Positions 6,667 to 9,167 of a stretch of 9,167 bases of DNA are shown one piece after another. The position numbers were made by a program, and so were the translations under genes. Source of the DNA: an uncultured Campylobacter sp. (GTDB taxonomy: Bacteria; Campylobacterota; Campylobacteria; Campylobacterales; Campylobacteraceae); NCBI RefSeq assembly GCF_937890585.1, contig NZ_CALACG010000103.1, positions 1-9,167 of the forward strand. The letters run 5' to 3'. The stretch's first letter is position 1. Each line of letters opens with the position of its first letter. Under the pieces are notes generated by a model, which saw nothing but the letters and a program-made list of their open reading frames with translations, did not search any database and had not been told where the DNA came from.

Positions 6667-7836
6667 GCGCGCGCTTTGGTTTTTGGCGCTAAATTTAAGC
6701 AATATAAACCCCGCGGCACCCGAAACTACCGAACCTAGCAAGATAGCGAGCTTGTCGGTGTAGGCAAAGGCGTCCGTGTCGTTGTAGGCTAGGCCGTTAA
6801 CGAAAAGGCTCATCGTAAATCCTACGCCGCAAAGCACGGCGATGCCGTAAAGCTGGATGAAATTTGACCCCTCGGGCAGCTTGGCTAGCTTAAATTTGAT
6901 CGCTAAAAAGCTAAATCCAAATACTCCGATTTGCTTGCCGACGAAAAGCCCCAGCGCCGTGCCTAGCGCGACCGGAGACAAAATCTCGTCCAGTCCGACG
7001 CCTCGCAGTGAGATGCCTGCGTTTACGAAGGCAAATATCGGCAGCACACCAAACGCTACCCAGCCGTGCAGGTCGTGCTCGATGCTTTTTAGCATAGATT
7101 TGCCCGGCTCGTCTTTAAAGCTAAGCGGTATGAAAAAGGCCGCCACGACGCCGGCAAGCGTGGCGTGAACGCCTGATTTTAGCACCGCTACCCACATCAC
7201 CGCGCCTACGATCAGATACGCCGCCTTGCTCTTTACACCGAGTCTGTTTAGCACGAAAAGCGCGGCTAGACAAACGCTCGCGACCGCAAGCATTTGGGCG
7301 CTAAGCTCGCTCGTGTAAAATAGCGCGATAATCACGATCGCGCAAAGGTCGTCGACGATCGCTAGCGTCATGAGGAAAATTTTTAAACTAGTCGGTACGC
7401 GAGGCCCGAGTAGGCTCAAAATCCCCAGAGCAAACGCGATATCCGTCGCCGTCGGTATCGCCCAGCCGCCAAGCGCGAAGGAGTCGTGCTTCGTAAAAAG
7501 ATAGAAGATAACCGCGGGCACTATCAGGCCACCTGCCGCGCCGATCGCTGGTAGCGCGATTTGCGACGGATTTTTTAGCTCGCCCTCCAGCACCTCGCGC
7601 TTTAGCTCAAGTCCGATGAGAAAGAAAAATACCGCCATCAACCCGTCATTCACCCACAAGATCAGGGGTTTGCTTAGTCCGTATTCGCCGAAGCTCATGG
7701 TAAATTTGGTATTTAAAAATTCGTTGTAAAAATCGCTCAAAAACGTATTTTGACACAGTAGCGCCGCGACCGTAGCGATCATCAGCAAAATCCCGCCGCT
7801 GGCTTCGTGTTTTAAAAACTCTTTTATTCCGCCCAT
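6652..7836 (-). CDS. nhaA: Na+/H+ antiporter NhaA
   Basis: Inner-membrane sodium/proton antiporter, exchanging Na+ outward for protons inward for pH and salt homeostasis. The 394-residue length is normal. Diagnostic motifs: FFLIGLELKREVLEGEL (Glu77), ATDIAFALG with Asp132, LAIVDDLCAIVIIALFYTS with the Na+-binding pair Asp162/Asp163, IEHDLHGWV, GLFVGKQIGV with Lys301 and CGVGFTMSLFV. All ion-path residues known from E. coli NhaA (Asp133, Asp163, Asp164, Lys300) have counterparts. AAGGAA five bases upstream supports the ATG at 7834-7836. The gene is visibly richer in G+C than the cco genes (hand count 38/60 at 6961-7020 against 24/60 at 2341-2400). The last codons (IKEC and stop) seem to come from the flavin-reductase remnant, so its natural C-terminus may be altered, but the transport core is complete. 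Confidence 0.97.
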   Translation of the reverse strand: MGGIKEFLKHEASGGILLMIATVAALLCQNTFLSDFYNEFLNTKFTMSFGEYGLSKPLILWVNDGLMAVFFFLIGLELKREVLEGELKNPSQIALPAIGAAGGLIVPAVIFYLFTKHDSFALGGWAIPTATDIAFALGILSLLGPRVPTSLKIFLMTLAIVDDLCAIVIIALFYTSELSAQMLAVASVCLAALFVLNRLGVKSKAAYLIVGAVMWVAVLKSGVHATLAGVVAAFFIPLSFKDEPGKSMLKSIEHDLHGWVAFGVLPIFAFVNAGISLRGVGLDEILSPVALGTALGLFVGKQIGVFGFSFLAIKFKLAKLPEGSNFIQLYGIAVLCGVGFTMSLFVNGLAYNDTDAFAYTDKLAILLGSVVSGAAGFILLKFSAKNQSARIKEC

Positions 7837-7863
7837 TTTGCTTCCTTTTTATAAAATTTTGCG

Positions 7864-7892
7864 ATTATAGCGTATTTTTACGCTCGCATAAA
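7864..7892 (-). promoter_or_regulatory. Putative nhaA promoter
   Basis: On the minus strand a perfect TATAAT (7864-7869) lies 28 bases upstream of the nhaA ATG. TTTATG (7887-7892) stands 17 bases further upstream as a poor -35. The spacer holds the inverted repeat AGCGTA-TTTT-TACGCT. Confidence 0.6.
7869..7884. repeat. Inverted repeat in the nhaA promoter spacer
   Basis: AGCGTA (7869-7874), four T, TACGCT (7879-7884): perfect 6-bp arms. It touches the upstream edge of the minus-strand -10 hexamer, a position suitable for an operator. Confidence 0.5.
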
Positions 7893-7915
7893 ATTCGGGC
7901 GAATTTGGCTATAAT
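7887..7915 (+). promoter_or_regulatory. Putative proA promoter
   Basis: TATAAT at 7910-7915 is preceded by TTTGGC, like the TTTTTTTG upstream element of Campylobacter promoters. The -35 position (7887-7892, 17-bp spacer) coincides exactly with that of the divergent nhaA promoter. It would give a leader of about 100 bases before the proA ATG. Confidence 0.6.
7891..7906. repeat. Inverted repeat in the proA promoter spacer
   Basis: AAATTCG (7891-7897), GG, CGAATTT (7900-7906): perfect 7-bp arms with a two-base centre, placed between the -35 and -10 positions of the plus-strand promoter. It has the size and symmetry of an operator for a dimeric repressor. Confidence 0.5.
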
Positions 7916-7972
7916 CAAGTCAAATTTAAAGGTAAATTTAGTAGACGCATCTCTAAAATTTGCCGTGCCGCG

Positions 7973-8005
7973 CTTGCGGGAGCGGGACGCTTGCGCAAGG
8001 TTTTT
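7973..8005 (+). terminator. Possible attenuator hairpin in the proA leader
   Basis: CTTGCG (7973-7978) can pair with CGCAAG (7994-7999), followed after one base by TTTTT (8001-8005). An alternative local fold is the perfect palindrome CTTGCGCAAG (7990-7999), and CCGC/GCGG (7968-7979) can form a competing stem. The leader is strikingly GC-rich here. A GC-rich stem with a T run just upstream of the RBS resembles an attenuator, but the short stem and 15-base loop make this weak. Confidence 0.3.
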
Positions 8006-8023
8006 ATAGATTAAGGAGCGAAA

Positions 8024-8452
8024 ATGAATGAAATTTTAGATATATGTAAGCGTGCAAAGGCTGTTTGCGGCGGGCTTTTGAGACTTGATAGCAGGGCTAA
8101 ATTTGAAATTTTAAACGCCATGGCGGACGAGCTGCTAGCGCAAAAAGAGGCTATAAAAGCGGCAAACGCCAAAGACCTTGCAAACGGCGAGAAATCGGGC
8201 CTTAGCTTGGCGTTGCTTGATCGTTTGCGACTAACAGATGCCCGCATCGAGGCTATGGCGAAGGGCGTGCGCGAGGTGGCGGGCTTTGCAGAGGTCGTAG
8301 GCGAAAATTTAGGCGGCTGGAGCCATCCAAACGGCATGCAAATCAGCCGCATTCGCGTGCCGCTGGGGGTGCTCGGTATCATCTCGCCCTTTTTGATCTT
8401 TTGTAGTGGCAAGCAGGACAGGAAAGCCGTAGTAAAAGCCAGATCTGTTTAA
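8024..8452 (+). pseudogene. proA: Truncated gamma-glutamyl phosphate reductase (proA'), 5' part only
   Basis: ProA makes glutamate-5-semialdehyde in proline synthesis; the family is about 410-420 residues. Here the frame has 142 codons and only the first ~120 match: an N-terminal helical region, DLANGEKSGLSLALLDRLRL, RIEAMAKGVREVAGF and GWSHPNGMQISRIRVPLGVLGII. Normal ProA continues with YESRPNVT; here the frame turns into SPFLIFCSGK and stops at 8450-8452. From about 8384 the DNA is the reverse complement of the flavin-reductase start, so the tail is antisense sequence. The catalytic cysteine, nucleotide-binding and oligomerisation regions are all absent, so the product cannot be an active reductase. 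Promoter, leader and RBS (AAGGAG, 8013-8018, five bases before ATG) are intact, so a fragment could still be expressed. Confidence 0.88.
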
Positions 8453-8464
8453 CTCTTTATGCAT
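8384..8464 (-). pseudogene. Flavin-reductase-like protein, 5' remnant
   Basis: On the minus strand an ATG at 8462-8464, with AAGGAG (8470-8475) five bases upstream, begins MHKELNRSGFYYGFPVLLAT followed by TKDQKGR. The N-terminal pattern YYGFPV-L-(T/S)T-D--G is that of flavin reductase (FMN-binding) family proteins. After codon 27 (8384-8386) the sequence is that of proA in reverse; the next codons, GAT GAT ACC, still suit RD(N/D), so the exact break within 8375-8386 is blurred by chance identity. The 3' part is at 6442-6666. About 90 central codons, with most of the flavin-binding core, are absent if the family length of ~190 applies, so the gene is destroyed. Confidence 0.65.
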
Positions 8465-8498
8465 TTTTGCTCCTTTTTGAAAATGTATCCCCAGGCAG

Positions 8499-8511
8499 TT
8501 TAAGGCTTAAA
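8499..8511. repeat. Small palindrome between flavin-reductase remnant and addB
   Basis: TTTAAG, G, CTTAAA forms perfect 6-bp arms with a one-base centre, in the spacer between divergent genes. It may be an operator of the former flavin reductase promoter, or chance in AT-rich DNA. Confidence 0.25.
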
Positions 8512-8547
8512 ATTTTAATGAATTTAGAAAAAATTTCAAAGCTTGCC

Positions 8548-8615
8548 TTAAGTGAGAAAAAGTGCTCTTTTATCAGCTTTTGGCTATCATTTTTTAAAAA
8601 TTTAAGTGAGAAAAA
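8548..8615 (+). repeat. 14-bp direct repeat ending at the addB start codon
   Basis: TTAAGTGAGAAAAA occurs at 8548-8561 and again at 8602-8615, 54 bases apart; both copies are followed by TGC after zero or one extra base. The second copy includes the first base of the addB ATG and the weak GTGAG that would serve as its ribosome binding site. Confidence 0.5.
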
Positions 8616-9167
8616 TGCGCAATCTAAATCAACTTTTCGTCTTTACAAACTCGCGTAAGATAAGGGAATTTAACGCTGGTTTTAATGACGAGCTAATCCC
8701 AAAAAGTCTAAGCATCGCCGAGTTTTATAAAAAAGCCGTTTTTGTAAATGGCCGCTTTGAGTGCGATAGCACCTACGCTTTAGTGCTTATGAACAGAGCC
8801 TGTGCCAGCGTCAAAGAGGCAAACTCGATACTTAAAATCCCAACTGAGTTTTTTGAGTTTTTGAAAAACAACGACTATCTTTTTTCGTTTTTTAAAGAGC
8901 TTGCTATCAGCAAAAAGAGCGTGGCGGATCTAAAATTTAGCGACATTTATGCCGATTACGAGGAGCATTTGGGTATCCTTGAGGCGGTGCTGGCGCGCTA
9001 TAAGGAGCTGCTCGCGGCTGAAAATCTATACGACGGTATCGTGCTGCCTGAAATTTACGAGCTAAACGGCGGATTTGTCAAAGAATTTGGCGAGATAAAT
9101 CTCGAAGTGGACGGCTTTTTGAGCGAATTTGAGTGGGAGCTGTTTGGCGAGATAGCCAAGCTAACGA
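8615..9167 (+). CDS. addB: AddB-like recombination exonuclease subunit, N-terminal part
   Basis: An open frame of 184 codons from ATG 8615 runs off the window. It begins MRNLNQLFVFTNSRKIREF, continues with LIPKSLSIAEFYKKAVFVNG and LMNRACASVKEANSILK, then charged helical sequence. The N-terminus and its place after the FixH-like gene match the epsilonproteobacterial AddB/PD-(D/E)XK nuclease family protein (C. jejuni Cj1482c, recalled), which with AddA processes double-strand breaks for recombination. The C-terminal nuclease domain is outside the window, so the call rests on the N-terminal pattern and context. Upstream in frame there is TAA at 8603-8605; GTG 8606 is an alternative start. The Shine-Dalgarno is weak. 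Confidence 0.65.
   Translation, partial: MRNLNQLFVFTNSRKIREFNAGFNDELIPKSLSIAEFYKKAVFVNGRFECDSTYALVLMNRACASVKEANSILKIPTEFFEFLKNNDYLFSFFKELAISKKSVADLKFSDIYADYEEHLGILEAVLARYKELLAAENLYDGIVLPEIYELNGGFVKEFGEINLEVDGFLSEFEWELFGEIAKLT

Larger units (their letters stand above)
6664..8386. other. GC-rich replacement segment carrying nhaA and proA'
   Basis: The two flavin-reductase fragments (6442-6666 and 8384-8464, both minus, in consistent order) bracket a segment of contrasting base composition holding nhaA and the first part of proA. The left edge is near 6664-6672, where the GCGCGC run gives way to AT-rich sequence. The right edge is near 8378-8386, where ProA similarity stops and antisense flavin-reductase sequence begins. 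No terminal repeats, target-site duplication, integrase or transposase are visible, so this is not a recognisable mobile element; transfer by transformation and recombination from a more GC-rich relative is the simplest inference. An assembly join is the alternative. Confidence 0.6.

Noticed and set aside
6857..7168. Plus-strand frame of 103 codons inside nhaA
   Set aside because: It lies antisense to well-conserved NhaA transmembrane sequence and has proline/serine-rich composition typical of an antisense shadow in GC-rich DNA; no RBS.
6664..8386. Insertion sequence or integrated element
   Set aside because: There is no transposase or integrase, no terminal inverted repeats and no target duplication at the edges; replacement by recombination explains it better.
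8011..8412. Minus-strand frame of 133 codons opposite proA'
   Set aside because: It is antisense to clear ProA sequence, serine/alanine/arginine-rich, without known motifs.
8467..8658. Plus-strand frame of 63 codons before and into addB
   Set aside because: It starts at a TTG inside the flavin-reductase RBS region, lacks its own RBS, overlaps the addB start and has no recognisable pattern.
1..9167. Very many AAATTT/AAATTTA words as a possible dispersed repeat or uptake signal
   Set aside because: This is a normal compositional and codon habit of Campylobacter (Lys-Phe and Asn-Leu codons) and shows no regular spacing.

Overview
The window looks like chromosomal DNA of an epsilonproteobacterium (Campylobacterota), most probably a Campylobacter of the C. 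concisus/curvus/showae type. The evidence is AT-leaning composition with very frequent AAATTT words, a ccoN-ccoO-ccoQ-ccoP operon of Campylobacter form, and a gene order (membrane protein, sensor, regulator, ccoNOQP, small membrane proteins, FixH-like protein, AddB-like protein) that I recall from the C. jejuni Cj1493c-Cj1482c region. Species-level naming is inference.

Left block, 1-6375, plus strand. A partial TauE/SafE (DsbD_2-like) membrane protein overlaps a soluble histidine kinase, which overlaps an OmpR-type response regulator. A 93-bp gap follows with a promoter, a strong ribosome binding site and a 13-bp inverted repeat around the promoter. The terminal-oxidase operon comes next: CcoN (heme-copper catalytic subunit), CcoO (mono-heme c), CcoQ (small subunit) and CcoP (di-heme c), which together form cytochrome cbb3 oxidase, the high-affinity microaerobic terminal oxidase. 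A tail of four tightly coupled membrane or periplasmic genes follows: a DUF4006-like protein, a 33-residue single-helix microprotein, a TPM-like periplasmic protein with a TTG start and signal peptide, and a FixH/CcoH-like assembly protein. Overlaps of 1-13 bases and gaps of 2-9 bases indicate one transcription and translation unit.

Middle block, about 6442-8464, is a mosaic. A minus-strand flavin-reductase-like gene is broken in two: its start (about 27 codons plus RBS) lies at 8384-8464 and its last 69-74 codons lie at 6442-6666. Between the halves sits a visibly more GC-rich segment with a complete minus-strand nhaA (Na+/H+ antiporter), a divergent promoter region holding two perfect inverted repeats, and only the first ~120 codons of proA. 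The middle of the flavin reductase gene (roughly 90 codons, judged from family length) is missing, so foreign DNA replaced it rather than inserting cleanly. The nhaA stop codon seems to lie in captured flavin-reductase sequence, and the proA reading frame runs out in the antisense of the flavin-reductase start.

Right block, 8465-9167. After a 150-bp spacer with a small palindrome and a 14-bp direct repeat, the first 184 codons of an AddB-like (RecB-family exonuclease) protein run off the window.

No rRNA, tRNA, CRISPR array or transposase was seen. No stretch longer than 300 bases lacks a gene or gene remnant. The 66 bases at 6376-6441 hold nothing I can name.
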